From the NCBI RefSeq assembly GCF_035920345.1, contig NZ_CP109149.1, positions 9,734,001 to 9,798,000 of the forward strand: a DNA stretch of 64,000 nucleotides, in the 5' to 3' direction. Numbering within the stretch: position 1 is the first letter of the stretch; each line of letters starts with the position of its first letter. Below are positions 55,511 through 64,000 of this stretch, piece after piece. The stretch is from Nocardia vinacea. GTDB taxonomy: Bacteria; Actinomycetota; Actinomycetes; Mycobacteriales; Mycobacteriaceae. The translations under genes were made by a program, and so were the position numbers. The notes beneath the pieces are model-generated. The model was not told the origin of the DNA. It ran no database searches and worked only from the letters and a program-made list of their open reading frames with translations.

Positions 55511-56749
55511 ATGACGCCCCCGCACAACTACCTTGCTGTGATCAAGGTCGTCGGTATCGGCGGCGGCGGCGTGAATGCCGTCAACCGGATGATCGAACAG
55601 GGACTCAAGGGAGTCGAGTTCATCGCGGTCAACACCGACGCGCAGGCGCTGCTGATGAGCGATGCCGACGTCAAACTCGACGTCGGCCGTGAGCTCACGC
55701 GCGGTCTCGGCGCCGGTGCCGACCCGGAGGTCGGTCGCAAGGCTGCCGAGGATCACAAGGACGAGATCGAAGAGGTGCTCAAGGGCGCCGACATGGTCTT
55801 CGTCACCGCGGGTGAGGGCGGCGGCACCGGTACCGGTGGCGCGCCTGTCGTCGCGAGCATCGCGCGCAAACTCGGCGCGCTCACCATCGGTGTGGTCACC
55901 AGGCCGTTCTCCTTCGAGGGCAAGCGCCGTGGCAACCAGGCCGAGGTGGGCATCAACCTGCTGCGCGAATCCTGCGACACGCTCATCGTCATTCCGAACG
56001 ATCGGCTGTTGCAGCTCGGCGATGCCGCGGTCAGTCTGATGGACGCCTTCCGCTCCGCCGATGAGGTGCTGCTCAACGGTGTGCAGGGCATCACCGACCT
56101 GATCACCACCCCGGGTCTGATCAACGTCGACTTCGCCGACGTGAAGAGCGTGATGTCCGGCGCGGGAAGCGCTTTGATGGGTATCGGCTCGGCACGCGGC
56201 GAGGGTCGTTCGGTCAAGGCCGCTGAATCGGCCATCAATTCGCCACTGCTCGAGGCATCGATGGATGGTGCGCACGGCGTACTGCTCTCGATCGCGGGCG
56301 GTTCGGATCTGGGTCTGTTCGAGATCAACGAGGCGGCCTCGCTGGTGCAGGAGGCCGCGCATATCGAGGCGAATATCATCTTCGGTACCGTCATCGACGA
56401 TTCGCTCGGCGATGAGGTTCGCGTCACGGTGATCGCGGCCGGTTTCGACGGCGGCGGTCCGGCCAGGCGCACGTTCGAGGCGGGCCGCGGCGCGATCGGT
56501 TCGGGCCGGGCCGGTGAGGTCGGCCAGACCAGCCGGACCAGTGAGATCGCCGCCGCCTCGCGTACCGAAACCACCTCCGCCGCAGGTCAAACCAGCTCCA
56601 CTCGGGGTGCGGTGCCCAGCTACCGGGATTCCGAGCGGGCGCGGACGCTGGCCGAGCCGACGGCAACGCACAATACGCGCTCGCATATCGAGCCGCCGGA
56701 TTCCGATGACGACGACGATGTCGACGTGCCCTCGTTCATGCGCCGGTAG
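55511..56749 (+). CDS. ftsZ: Cell division GTPase FtsZ
   Basis: FtsZ forms the cytokinetic ring. The 412-residue protein has [16 protein letters not shown], the tubulin signature [15 protein letters not shown] (about 102-116), [40 protein letters not shown] and a variable linker, then the C-terminal peptide VDVPSFMRR that binds SepF, FtsW and other partners. All GTP-binding and catalytic (T7 loop) residues are in place. It is followed by pgeF after 73 bp that shows no feature. Confidence 0.98.
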   Translation: MTPPHNYLAVIKVVGIGGGGVNAVNRMIEQGLKGVEFIAVNTDAQALLMSDADVKLDVGRELTRGLGAGADPEVGRKAAEDHKDEIEEVLKGADMVFVTAGEGGGTGTGGAPVVASIARKLGALTIGVVTRPFSFEGKRRGNQAEVGINLLRESCDTLIVIPNDRLLQLGDAAVSLMDAFRSADEVLLNGVQGITDLITTPGLINVDFADVKSVMSGAGSALMGIGSARGEGRSVKAAESAINSPLLEASMDGAHGVLLSIAGGSDLGLFEINEAASLVQEAAHIEANIIFGTVIDDSLGDEVRVTVIAAGFDGGGPARRTFEAGRGAIGSGRAGEVGQTSRTSEIAAASRTETTSAAGQTSSTRGAVPSYRDSERARTLAEPTATHNTRSHIEPPDSDDDDDVDVPSFMRR

Positions 56750-56822
56750 GTCATAAGCAAATCGCAAGGCCGGACTGGCACACTGGGCGGTATGCCCAAG
56801 CAACAACTGATCTCGTACGTAC

Positions 56823-57656
56823 ATGGGTAACTCGTCGGGGACGCCCAGCACTCAGCCAGGCACACGGCCGTCGGCCCGCGACGGTGCCGTTGACACGCTC
56901 GACGACCGGCGAAAGTTCCGGGGAGGCGGGGGAGCAGCGCCGACATCAACCGTTCGACGAGTGACGACCACCAGAGCGGGCGGTTTCTCGGCGTCGCCAT
57001 ACGATTCGTTCAATCTCGGGGATCATGTGGGGGACGACCCGGCGACCGTTCAGCGGAACCGGGACCGGCTGGCCGAGGGTATCGGCCTGACACCGGATCG
57101 GCTCGTGTGGATGGAACAGATCCACGGGCGCAATGTCGAAATCATCGATGGGCCACGGGATGCGCCGGTGCCCGCCACCGACGCACTGGTGACGACCGTG
57201 CCGGGGCTGGCACTGGTGGTGCTCACCGCGGACTGCGTACCGGTCCTGCTATCCGATGACGAAGCAGGTGTGATCGCGGCCGTGCACGCCGGGCGAATCG
57301 GTGCGCGCATCGGCATCATGCCGCGGGTATTGGACGCGATGGTTTCGGCCGGCGCTCGCGTCGAGCGGATCGGAGCCTTCCTGGGTCCGGCCGCATCGGG
57401 TCGTCAATACGAGGTGCCCGCCGCGATGCGCGCCGATGTCGAGGCGCATCTGCCGGGCAGTGCGACAACCACCGTGCGCGGCACACCCGGACTCGACCTG
57501 CGCGCCGGGATCAGCAGGCAGCTCACCGAAGCCGGAATCGGTGGGGTGGCCCTCGATCCGCGCTGCACGATCGAGGACAAGACGCTGTTCAGTCATCGCC
57601 GCGGCGCACCGACCGGGCGCATGGCCGGTGTCATCTGGATGCAGGCGGACGCATGA
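56823..57656 (+). CDS. pgeF: Peptidoglycan editing factor / laccase-domain protein
   Basis: A 277-residue member of the PgeF/YfiH family, which in other bacteria removes wrongly built UDP-MurNAc-L-Ser precursors and has purine nucleoside activity. Metal-site segments are FNLGDHVGDDP, LVVLTADCVPVLLSDD with the conserved cysteine, and AAVHAGRIGARIGI with a histidine. The usual HAGWRG is HAGRIG here and the usual second-cysteine segment is GPAASGRQYEV. The first 45 residues are low-complexity, so a start further in is possible. Confidence 0.88.
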   Translation: MGNSSGTPSTQPGTRPSARDGAVDTLDDRRKFRGGGGAAPTSTVRRVTTTRAGGFSASPYDSFNLGDHVGDDPATVQRNRDRLAEGIGLTPDRLVWMEQIHGRNVEIIDGPRDAPVPATDALVTTVPGLALVVLTADCVPVLLSDDEAGVIAAVHAGRIGARIGIMPRVLDAMVSAGARVERIGAFLGPAASGRQYEVPAAMRADVEAHLPGSATTTVRGTPGLDLRAGISRQLTEAGIGGVALDPRCTIEDKTLFSHRRGAPTGRMAGVIWMQADA

Positions 57657-58402
57657 GTACGGAATCCATTGCGACCGAGGCCATGGACGGCCGGACCGCC
57701 GAACTCGCGGCGAATCTCGCCGATCTGAACAAGCGAATCGGCGCGGCTTGTCATGCTGCCGGACGTGATCCGGACTCGGTGCGGCTGCTGCCCGTGACGA
57801 AGTTCTTCCCGGCCACCGATATCGCCATCCTGCATCGCTTGGGCTGCAGGGAATTCGGCGAGTCCAGGGAGCAGGAGGCCACCGCGAAGGTCGCCGAACT
57901 GGCCGACCTCGCGGATGTGCGCTGGCACATGGTCGGTCGGCTGCAGCGCAACAAGGCTCGGATCGTCGCGCGCTGGGCACATGCGGTGCACTCGGTCGAC
58001 AGCGAACGCCTGGCAACGGCCCTTGACGCCGCGGCGCGGGCCGCCTTGGCGGCGGGGGAGCGCGGCGAACCGGTTCGCGTCTTGATGCAGGTTAGCCTGG
58101 ACGAGGATCCGGGTCGCGGTGGCGTCGCGCCGGAAGATCTTGCGGCACTGGCCGATCGGGTGGCCACCGCGCCGGGGCTGCAGCTCGCGGGCTTGATGGC
58201 GATTCCCCCGCTCGACGCCGTGCCCGACGATGCTTTTGCACGCCTTGCGCATTTGCACTCGCTAGTACGCGCGGACCATCCGGAAGCGACCGAACTCTCC
58301 GCAGGCATGTCGAGTGATCTGGAATCGGCGATCGAACACGGTTCTACCTGTGTGCGTGTCGGTACCGCCTTGATGGGCGCTCGACCGATAACCTCGGCGT
58401 AG
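57653..58402 (+). CDS. YggS/PLPBP family pyridoxal phosphate-binding protein
   Basis: A 249-residue protein with an alanine-racemase-like barrel that keeps PLP homeostasis and lacks known catalysis. The PLP lysine is in LLPVTKFFPATDI (about residue 46). Further marks are EFGESREQEATAKV, WHMVGRLQRNKARIV, VLMQVSLDEDPGRGGV, LQLAGLMAIPP and the phosphate-binding LSAGMSSDLESAIEHGSTCVRVGTALMG (split). ATG 57653 overlaps the pgeF stop. Part of the ftsZ-pgeF-yggS-sepF order common to actinobacteria. Confidence 0.93.
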   Translation: MSTESIATEAMDGRTAELAANLADLNKRIGAACHAAGRDPDSVRLLPVTKFFPATDIAILHRLGCREFGESREQEATAKVAELADLADVRWHMVGRLQRNKARIVARWAHAVHSVDSERLATALDAAARAALAAGERGEPVRVLMQVSLDEDPGRGGVAPEDLAALADRVATAPGLQLAGLMAIPPLDAVPDDAFARLAHLHSLVRADHPEATELSAGMSSDLESAIEHGSTCVRVGTALMGARPITSA

Positions 58403-58507
58403 CAAAGAAACCTCATCAGTCACATTCGACACATATGCTGGGACTGGAGAGGACTGAGCAAGACTTCAACACCCGGCCGCCACCGGGGCCGAAGGAAGGT
58501 CTATGAA

Positions 58508-59284
58508 ATGAGCACGCTGCACAAGTTCAAGGCGTACTTCGGCATGGTTCCGCTCGAGGATTACGAAGACGACTATGTCGCCGAGCCGACCCCCCGGGGT
58601 GTGGACGAGCGCGGCTCACGTCGTCCCCGGCCCCGTGACTATTCCGAGCGCGCCGGTTACGGCGCGGACCGCTATGCCGAAGACCGCTACGACGACGAGC
58701 CGGATTACCCTGAGCCGGCGTACAAGTCGCCGTACAAGGCGGGATACCCGGTGTCTCGGCGCGACGATTATGTCGACGAGCCCTATGCGGACGACCGCTA
58801 TGACGCGCGGCCGCGCCCCACCAGGATCGATGCCGCGCCGGGCGCGTCCCGATTCCGTGCGGGCGGTAACGCGCCGATGCTGCGGGGAGCCACCAGGGGT
58901 GCGCTCGCCGTCGATCCCGAGGCCGAGGAGCGGCGACTGGAGGAGCGCGTGCGCCCCGAGCCCGCGCCCGCACGCCGGCCGGGGATCTTCGAGGACGGAG
59001 GTCCCTTGTCCAAGATCACGACGCTGCGCCCGCGCGACTACAGCGAGGCCCGCATCATCGGTGAGCGCTTCCGCGAGGGCAACCCGGTGATCATGGACCT
59101 GGTCGATCTGAGCAATGCCGACGCAAAGCGGCTGGTCGACTTCGCCGCCGGCCTCGCTTTCGCGCTGCGTGGCTCATTCGACAAGGTCGCGACCAAAGTG
59201 TTCCTGCTCTCACCGGCCGATGTGGATGTCTCGGCCGAAGAACGTCGCAGGATCGCCGAAACCGGCTTCTACAACCAGAAATAG
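58508..59284 (+). CDS. sepF: Cell division protein SepF
   Basis: SepF links FtsZ to the membrane. The N-terminal amphipathic helix starts at [20 protein letters not shown], followed by a long acidic, Tyr/Arg-rich linker of about 140 residues ([13 protein letters not shown]). The dimerising core is C-terminal (about 165-258): [40 protein letters not shown] and [27 protein letters not shown] strands. At 258 residues it is longer than the M. tuberculosis protein, all in the linker. ATG 58508 is preceded by AAGGAAGG. TATGCT near 58434 may be the -10 box. Confidence 0.95.
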   Translation: MSTLHKFKAYFGMVPLEDYEDDYVAEPTPRGVDERGSRRPRPRDYSERAGYGADRYAEDRYDDEPDYPEPAYKSPYKAGYPVSRRDDYVDEPYADDRYDARPRPTRIDAAPGASRFRAGGNAPMLRGATRGALAVDPEAEERRLEERVRPEPAPARRPGIFEDGGPLSKITTLRPRDYSEARIIGERFREGNPVIMDLVDLSNADAKRLVDFAAGLAFALRGSFDKVATKVFLLSPADVDVSAEERRRIAETGFYNQK

Positions 59285-59373
59285 CGCTGTGATCCGGGGG
59301 TTCTGTTAGACCCGTTGCGTATGGGGCGGTGTGGTCATTTTGCGCGACGCGGATTTTGGGGCAGAGTGAGGTC

Positions 59374-59664
59374 GTGGCCTTGTTTGCGGTGCTGTACTTC
59401 GTACTGTTCATCTTCTGGCTGTTGTTGATCAGCCGAGTGATCGTGGAGTTCATCCGCAGCTTTGCCCGAGACTGGCGCCCGAGCGGCTTCGTCGTCGTCA
59501 TCCTCGAGGTGATCTTCACGATCACCGATCCTCCGGTGAAACTCCTGAGGCGCTTGATACCACCGGTGTCATTGGGAGGAATTCGGCTCGATCTGTCGAT
59601 TATGGTCCTGCTTTTCGTCGTCTTCATCTCGATGACGTTTGTGGGCGGCCACGCCGACGGGTAG
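59374..59664 (+). CDS. YggT family membrane protein
   Basis: A 96-residue protein with two membrane-helix pairs, first FVLFIFWLLLISRVIVEFIR and second around LDLSIMVLLFVVFISMTFV, joined by the conserved ITDPPVKLLRRLIPPV. It matches M. tuberculosis Rv2146c in length if GTG 59374 (MALFAVLYF) is used; the frame is open further upstream to 59329 without conservation. YggT proteins lie between sepF and divIVA in many Gram-positives and are thought to help envelope assembly or osmotic growth. Confidence 0.92.
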   Translation: MALFAVLYFVLFIFWLLLISRVIVEFIRSFARDWRPSGFVVVILEVIFTITDPPVKLLRRLIPPVSLGGIRLDLSIMVLLFVVFISMTFVGGHADG

Positions 59665-59671
59665 CCCTGGT

Positions 59672-59717
59672 GTGACAGAATGAACCGAGAAGATAGCTTG
59701 CTAGATCTGCTAGATCT
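59672..59717 (+). promoter_or_regulatory. Probable wag31 promoter with 9-bp tandem repeat
   Basis: GTGACA (59672-59677) and TAGCTT (59694-59699) are spaced 16 bp. Directly behind the -10 box lies GCTAGATCT twice in tandem (59700-59708, 59709-59717), within the expected 5' leader. Confidence 0.5.
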
Positions 59718-59744
59718 CCAAAAGACGCGTGAAGGGATCCTTCC

Positions 59745-60608
59745 ATGCCGCTGACCCCAGCCGATGTGCACAACGTCGCGTTCAGCAAACCGCCGATCGG
59801 GAAGCGCGGCTACAACGAGGATGAAGTAGATGCCTTCCTGGATCTCGTGGAGCAGGAGCTCTCGCGTCTGATCGAGGAGAACGCTGACCTGCGCCAGCGG
59901 GTTGCTGAACTCGATGCGGAACTGGCCGACGCCAAGAAAAATCGCGGCCCGGCCAATTCCGCCGCAGTGAAAGCACCGGTCCAGCAAGCCCCACCGCCCC
60001 CACCCGAGCCCATCAAGCCGCCGGTGCAGCAGGCCCCGCCGCCGCCTCCGATGCCGGTCGCGGCACCGGTAGCCAAGGATGCGCCGAGCGCTGATGCGAA
60101 CCTGCAGGCGGCCAAGGTGCTCAGCCTCGCCCAGGAGATGGCGGACCGGCTGACCAGCGATGCGAAGCTCGAAGCCGAGAACCTGCTTTCGAATGCGCGG
60201 GCCAATTCCGAACGCCTGGTCGGCGATGCGCGAACCCGCTCGGAGGCGATGATCGCCGATGCGCGGCAGAAGTCGGACGCGATGCTGTCGGATGCCCAGA
60301 CCCGTTCGGACAACCAGCTACGGCAGGCCAAAGAGAAGGCCGATGCGCTGCAGGCCGATGCCGAGCGCAAGCACACCGAGATCATGGCCACCATCACCCA
60401 GCAGCGCAGCGTGCTGGAGAGCCGGATCGAGCAGCTCAAGACCTTCGAGCGGGAATACCGCGTGCGGCTGAAGTCGTACCTGGAGTCGCAGCTCGAGGAG
60501 CTGGAGAACCGTGGCTCGGCGGTGCCGGTGGACGGCGGCGAGGCCTTCGTCGACGCCAATACCGCGAACAATCTCGCTCCTGCCTCGTTCGCCAAGGGCG
60601 CCAAGTAA
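59745..60608 (+). CDS. wag31: Polar growth protein Wag31 (DivIVA)
   Basis: Wag31 marks the cell poles and directs tip growth in actinobacteria. The N-terminal DivIVA domain ([20 protein letters not shown], then [16 protein letters not shown]) binds the membrane. A Pro/Ala/Val linker (about 70-115, [20 protein letters not shown]) precedes a long coiled coil to the C-terminus (about 120-265) with [24 protein letters not shown] heptads. 287 residues, slightly longer than the mycobacterial protein because of the linker. Essential in relatives and phosphorylated there by PknA. Confidence 0.96.
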   Translation: MPLTPADVHNVAFSKPPIGKRGYNEDEVDAFLDLVEQELSRLIEENADLRQRVAELDAELADAKKNRGPANSAAVKAPVQQAPPPPPEPIKPPVQQAPPPPPMPVAAPVAKDAPSADANLQAAKVLSLAQEMADRLTSDAKLEAENLLSNARANSERLVGDARTRSEAMIADARQKSDAMLSDAQTRSDNQLRQAKEKADALQADAERKHTEIMATITQQRSVLESRIEQLKTFEREYRVRLKSYLESQLEELENRGSAVPVDGGEAFVDANTANNLAPASFAKGAK

Positions 60609-60695
60609 TCTCGTAGTAGAGAGATATCTCCGCTGTAGTTGCTGTTCGAGTAGCTAGAGGTACGCCGAGCCGCCTGGCATGCCTAGGGGGTCAAT

Positions 60696-60896
60696 ATGCT
60701 TGTTTTGACGCTCGTCCTTGCGGCGATCGGGTTCGCCCTGCTAGTGGCCGCGCTGACCACCGGGTCGGTGCTGTGGGCCTGGGGGTGCATCCTTATCTGT
60801 ATCGTGGGCGCTGTGCTGTTGCTGGTGAGCGCGCTTTCTATGCGCAGCTCCGAAGGCGATACCGCGCCGCCACCTGGTCGGCATGCCAAACGGTAA
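60696..60896 (+). CDS. Small two-helix membrane protein
   Basis: A 66-residue protein with two hydrophobic helices (VLTLVLAAIGFALLVAALTT and WGCILICIVGAVLLLVSALS) and a short polar, basic tail. Such proteins follow wag31 in several actinobacteria; function unknown. ATG 60696 lies 6 bases after GGGGG. It is transcribed towards the ileS leader, so a terminator is expected in between but not clearly seen. Confidence 0.75.
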   Translation: MLVLTLVLAAIGFALLVAALTTGSVLWAWGCILICIVGAVLLLVSALSMRSSEGDTAPPPGRHAKR

Positions 60897-60944
60897 TCGT
60901 GGGCCCGACAATCTGGTTTGACCGTCTTGGTTAGAATCAAACAT

Positions 60945-61165
60945 GTAATCGGCGTAGATCCGGCCATCACCGGGGAGTCTTCGGAAGAACGGTGCGCTGG
61001 CCGCACTCAGTAGAACCGAACGGGTGAGCCCGTCACAGCTCGTAACGAGAGGTCCTGGTTGGTCGCGCGGATCGGCGCGCCGCTCGGACAAGCGGGGTGG
61101 TACCGCGGTTTCGACGCAACCGGCGTCGTCATCGTCCCCGTGCTGACATATACGCGCCACGGCGC
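60945..61165 (+). promoter_or_regulatory. T-box riboswitch (tRNA-Ile sensing) upstream of ileS
   Basis: The T-box core AGCGGGGTGGTACCGCGG is at 61091-61108. The specifier codon ATC (60966-60968) sits in a very short stem I (GGCC 60962-60965 with GGCC 60999-61002; CACCG 60968-60972 with CGGTG 60990-60994). This is the ultrashort-stem-I class known from actinobacterial ileS leaders, including Nocardia. Uncharged tRNA-Ile should stabilise the open form. With no terminator T-run before ATG 61191, control is probably at translation, by freeing GAGGAGA. Confidence 0.93.
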
Positions 61166-61190
61166 GGCGGCACGAGGAGACGTATCCGCG

Positions 61191-64000
61191 ATGGCGGACG
61201 AACCTTCCAGCAGCGCATACCCGCGCGTCGATCTGGCAGGCCCTTTCGAGCGACCTGCAAGCAGTCGCTACGGAACCGGCGGCGGGTCATCGTCATCCTT
61301 CCCTGACCTGGAACGTCGGGTACTCGACGTTTGGGCCACCGACGACACCTTCCGCGCCAGCATCGAGAACCGTTCGGGTGCGGCGGAGTTCGTCTTCTAT
61401 GACGGACCGCCGTTTGCCAACGGGTTGCCACATTATGGACATCTGCTCACCGGGTACGTCAAGGATCTGGTCCCACGTTTCCAGACAATGCGTGGCAAGC
61501 GGGTCGATCGGCGTTTCGGCTGGGACTGTCACGGACTGCCCGCGGAAATCGAAGCGGAAAAGCAGCTCGGTATCACGGACAAATCACAGATCGATGCGAT
61601 GGGGCTCGCGGAATTCAACGCTGCCTGTAAATCCTCGGTGCTGCGTTACACCGGTGAATGGCGTGACTATGTGACGCGTCAGGCCCGCTGGGTCGACTTC
61701 GACAACGACTACAAGACGCTGGATCTCGACTTCATGGAGTCGGTGATGTGGGCGTTCAAGTCCCTGCACGAGAAGGGACTGATCTACCAGGGCTTCCGGG
61801 TGCTGCCCTACAGCTGGTACGAGCAGACGCCGCTGTCGAATCAGGAAACCCGGCTCGACGACGCCTACAAGATGCGCCAGGATCCGGCCGTCACCGTGGA
61901 TATGGTGCTGCACGTACCCGCCGAGCATCCGCTGCACGCACTCGACGGCGTCAACGCACTGATCTGGACCACCACGCCGTGGACTCTGCCGTCGAACCTG
62001 GCGATCGCGGTGCATCCGGATGTGCGCTATGTGCACGTGCGTGCCGCCGACGGCAAGCGCTACCTGCTGGCCGCCGAACGGCTCTCGCACTACGCCCGCG
62101 AATTCGGCGATCAGCCCGAAGTGCTCGGCGAGTACGACGGCGCCGCCCTCGCGGATCTGTCGTATGCCCCGCCGTTCGACTTCTTCGTCGGCCATCCCAA
62201 CGCGCACCGGGTGCTGACCGCCGACTACGTGACCACCGACTCCGGCACCGGAATCGTGCACCTCGCACCGGCTTTCGGTGAGGAGGATATGGACGTCGCC
62301 GCCGCCAACGGCATCGAAATCGTGCAGCCGCTGGATCCGGGCGGCAAGTTCACCTCGATGGTGCCCCCGTACGAAGGCCTGATGGTCTTCGACGCCAATC
62401 CGGTGATCATCAAGGATCTCAAGGCGGCCGGAAAGCTGCTGCGGCATGAGACGATCGAGCACTCCTACCCGCACAGCTGGCGTTCCGGTCAGCCGCTGAT
62501 CTATATGGCGGTGCCGTCCTGGTTCGTCGCGGTGACCAAGTTCCGCGACCGGATGGTCGAGCTGAATCAGCAGATCACCTGGGTGCCCGAGCACATCCGC
62601 GACGGACAGTTCGGCAAGTGGCTCGAGGGCGCGCGGGACTGGAACATCAGCCGCAACCGCTACTGGGGCAGCCCGATCCCGGTGTGGGTCTCCGACGATC
62701 CGGCCTATCCGCGCACCGACGTGTACGGTTCGCTCGACGAACTCGAGCGTGACTTCGGTGTGCGCCCGACCGATCTGCACCGGCCGATGATCGATGAGCT
62801 GACCAGGCCGAATCCCGATGATCCGACCGGCAGGTCCACCATGCGCCGGGTGCCGGAGGTCTTGGACTGCTGGTTCGAGTCCGGCTCGATGCCCTATGCC
62901 CAGGTGCACTACCCGTTCGAGAACAAGGATTGGTTCGACAACCACTTCCCAGGCGATTTCATCGTCGAATACAACGGGCAAACCCGCGGCTGGTTCTACA
63001 CCCTGCACGTGCTCTCGACCGCGCTGTTCGACAGTCCGGCCTTCAAAACCGTTGCCGCGCACGGCATCGTGCTCGGTGACGACGGGCTGAAGATGAGCAA
63101 GTCCAAGGGCAACTACCCGGATGTGAACGAGGTGTTCGACCGGGACGGCTCCGATGCGATGCGCTGGTTCCTGATGAGTTCGCCGATCCTGCGCGGCGGC
63201 AATCTCATCGTCACCGAGCGCGGCATCCGCGAGGGGGTCAGCCATGCGCTGCGCCCGCTGTGGAACGCGTGGACCTTCCTGCAGCTCTACGCCTCGAAAA
63301 CCGGTGTGTGGCGCACGGATTCGCCGCATGTGCTGGACCGCTACATCCTGGCCAAGCTGGCCGCGACCCGGGATGTGATGACCGAGGCGCTCGAGATCTA
63401 CGACATCGCAGGCGCCTGCGAGGAATTGCGCTCCTTCGCCGATGCGCTCACCAATTGGTATGTGCGCCGGTCGCGTTCGCGCTTCTGGGAGGAGGACCGG
63501 GATGCGGTCGACACGCTGCATACTGTGCTCGAGGTCGTCACCCGCCTGGCCGCGCCGCTGCTGCCGCTGATCTCCGAGGTGATCTGGCGCGGGCTGACCG
63601 GCGATCAATCGGTGCACCTGGCCGATTGGCCCAAGGAGGGTGAGCTGCCGAAGGATCCGGATCTGGTCGCCGCCATGGACGAGGTCCGGGTGGTCTGCTC
63701 TACGGTGCTGAGCCTGCGCAAGGCGCAGAATCTGCGGGTGCGCCTGCCGCTGGCCGAGGTCACCATCGCCGCGCCCGATGCCGAGCGGCTGCGGCCGTTC
63801 GCCGACATCATCGCCGATGAGGTGAACGTCAAGAAGGTCGACCTGACCACCGATGTCGCCGTGCACGGTCGTTTCGAGCTGGTCGTGAACGCCCGCGCCG
63901 CAGGCCCGCGTCTGGGCAAGGATGTGCAGACGGTGATCAAGGCGGTGAAGGCGGGCGAATGGTCCGAGAACGCCGCCGGTGTGGTCACCGCGGCGGGCAT
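61191..64000 (+). CDS. ileS: Isoleucyl-tRNA synthetase, 3' truncated
   Basis: The frame is open from ATG 61191 to the window end (936 full codons), so the C-terminus is missing. The enzyme attaches isoleucine to tRNA-Ile. The HIGH motif appears as [12 protein letters not shown] (about 73-84) and the KMSKS motif as LKMSKSKGN (about 633-641). The editing domain has [16 protein letters not shown]. The order of domains and lack of extra cysteines fit the type found in actinobacteria and eukaryotes, which is often less sensitive to mupirocin. Controlled by the T-box leader upstream. Confidence 0.97.
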   Translation, partial: MADEPSSSAYPRVDLAGPFERPASSRYGTGGGSSSSFPDLERRVLDVWATDDTFRASIENRSGAAEFVFYDGPPFANGLPHYGHLLTGYVKDLVPRFQTMRGKRVDRRFGWDCHGLPAEIEAEKQLGITDKSQIDAMGLAEFNAACKSSVLRYTGEWRDYVTRQARWVDFDNDYKTLDLDFMESVMWAFKSLHEKGLIYQGFRVLPYSWYEQTPLSNQETRLDDAYKMRQDPAVTVDMVLHVPAEHPLHALDGVNALIWTTTPWTLPSNLAIAVHPDVRYVHVRAADGKRYLLAAERLSHYAREFGDQPEVLGEYDGAALADLSYAPPFDFFVGHPNAHRVLTADYVTTDSGTGIVHLAPAFGEEDMDVAAANGIEIVQPLDPGGKFTSMVPPYEGLMVFDANPVIIKDLKAAGKLLRHETIEHSYPHSWRSGQPLIYMAVPSWFVAVTKFRDRMVELNQQITWVPEHIRDGQFGKWLEGARDWNISRNRYWGSPIPVWVSDDPAYPRTDVYGSLDELERDFGVRPTDLHRPMIDELTRPNPDDPTGRSTMRRVPEVLDCWFESGSMPYAQVHYPFENKDWFDNHFPGDFIVEYNGQTRGWFYTLHVLSTALFDSPAFKTVAAHGIVLGDDGLKMSKSKGNYPDVNEVFDRDGSDAMRWFLMSSPILRGGNLIVTERGIREGVSHALRPLWNAWTFLQLYASKTGVWRTDSPHVLDRYILAKLAATRDVMTEALEIYDIAGACEELRSFADALTNWYVRRSRSRFWEEDRDAVDTLHTVLEVVTRLAAPLLPLISEVIWRGLTGDQSVHLADWPKEGELPKDPDLVAAMDEVRVVCSTVLSLRKAQNLRVRLPLAEVTIAAPDAERLRPFADIIADEVNVKKVDLTTDVAVHGRFELVVNARAAGPRLGKDVQTVIKAVKAGEWSENAAGVVTAAG

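Noticed and set aside
61584..63866. 760-codon minus-strand frame opposite ileS
   Set aside because: Shadow of ileS, with no motif and no ribosome-binding site.

Overview
The window is high-GC chromosomal DNA from a mycolic-acid actinobacterium, most probably Nocardia or a close relative such as Rhodococcus. Evidence: gene order follows the Mycobacterium tuberculosis Rv2191-Rv2146c segment almost gene for gene; there is a T-box leader in front of ileS with the very short stem I known from Nocardia; a Rhodococcus-type crtO carotenoid ketolase is present; GTG starts and apparently leaderless promoters are common. No tRNA, rRNA, CRISPR array, transposase or prophage gene was seen.

Layout. 1-8.2 kb: end of a DnaQ/GIY-YIG nuclease gene, a stand-alone Lrp-type ligand-binding domain, trpD, a small unknown gene, then the respiratory block ctaE-qcrC-qcrA-qcrB. 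8.2-13.2 kb: RNase AS, aroG (DAHP synthase), a PASTA-bearing PknL kinase and its Rv2175c-type DNA-binding partner. 13.2-19.9 kb: early carotenoid genes crtE-crtI and crtB around the lipomannan mannosyltransferase mptA, then a divergent MTHFR-family gene. 20.2-31.4 kb: an accessory ten-gene minus-strand operon with two ABC importers (amino-acid type and peptide type), two luciferase-like flavin monooxygenases and a DUF1684 protein. Its leader looks like an S-box SAM riboswitch, so I read it as a sulfur-amino-acid scavenging operon. 31.8-38.3 kb: a secreted protein, then a late carotenoid operon (GNAT, crtO, cruF-like, lppM, GT2) that could make a keto, hydroxylated, glycosylated carotenoid. 38.4-61 kb: HEPN and DUF3040 genes, then the full division and cell-wall (dcw) cluster mraZ-rsmH-ftsL-ftsI-murE-murF-mraY-murD-ftsW-murG-murC-ftsQ-ftsZ, followed by pgeF, yggS, sepF, yggT, wag31 and a small membrane protein. 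61-64 kb: T-box-controlled ileS, cut by the window end.

The most unusual content is repetitive. (i) Three copies of a palindromic element lie in frame inside murE (twice) and murF (once), with compensatory changes in the stems. (ii) A structured repeat of about 150 bp lies about 85 bp upstream of both ctaE and pknL, with covarying hairpins and decayed tandem copies beside the pknL copy. (iii) A MIRU-like 80-bp insertion between qcrC and qcrA is flanked by an 8-bp duplication and carries a mini-ORF that keeps the stop/start overlaps. (iv) Four 66-bp tandem repeats extend the N-terminus of the CruF-like protein.
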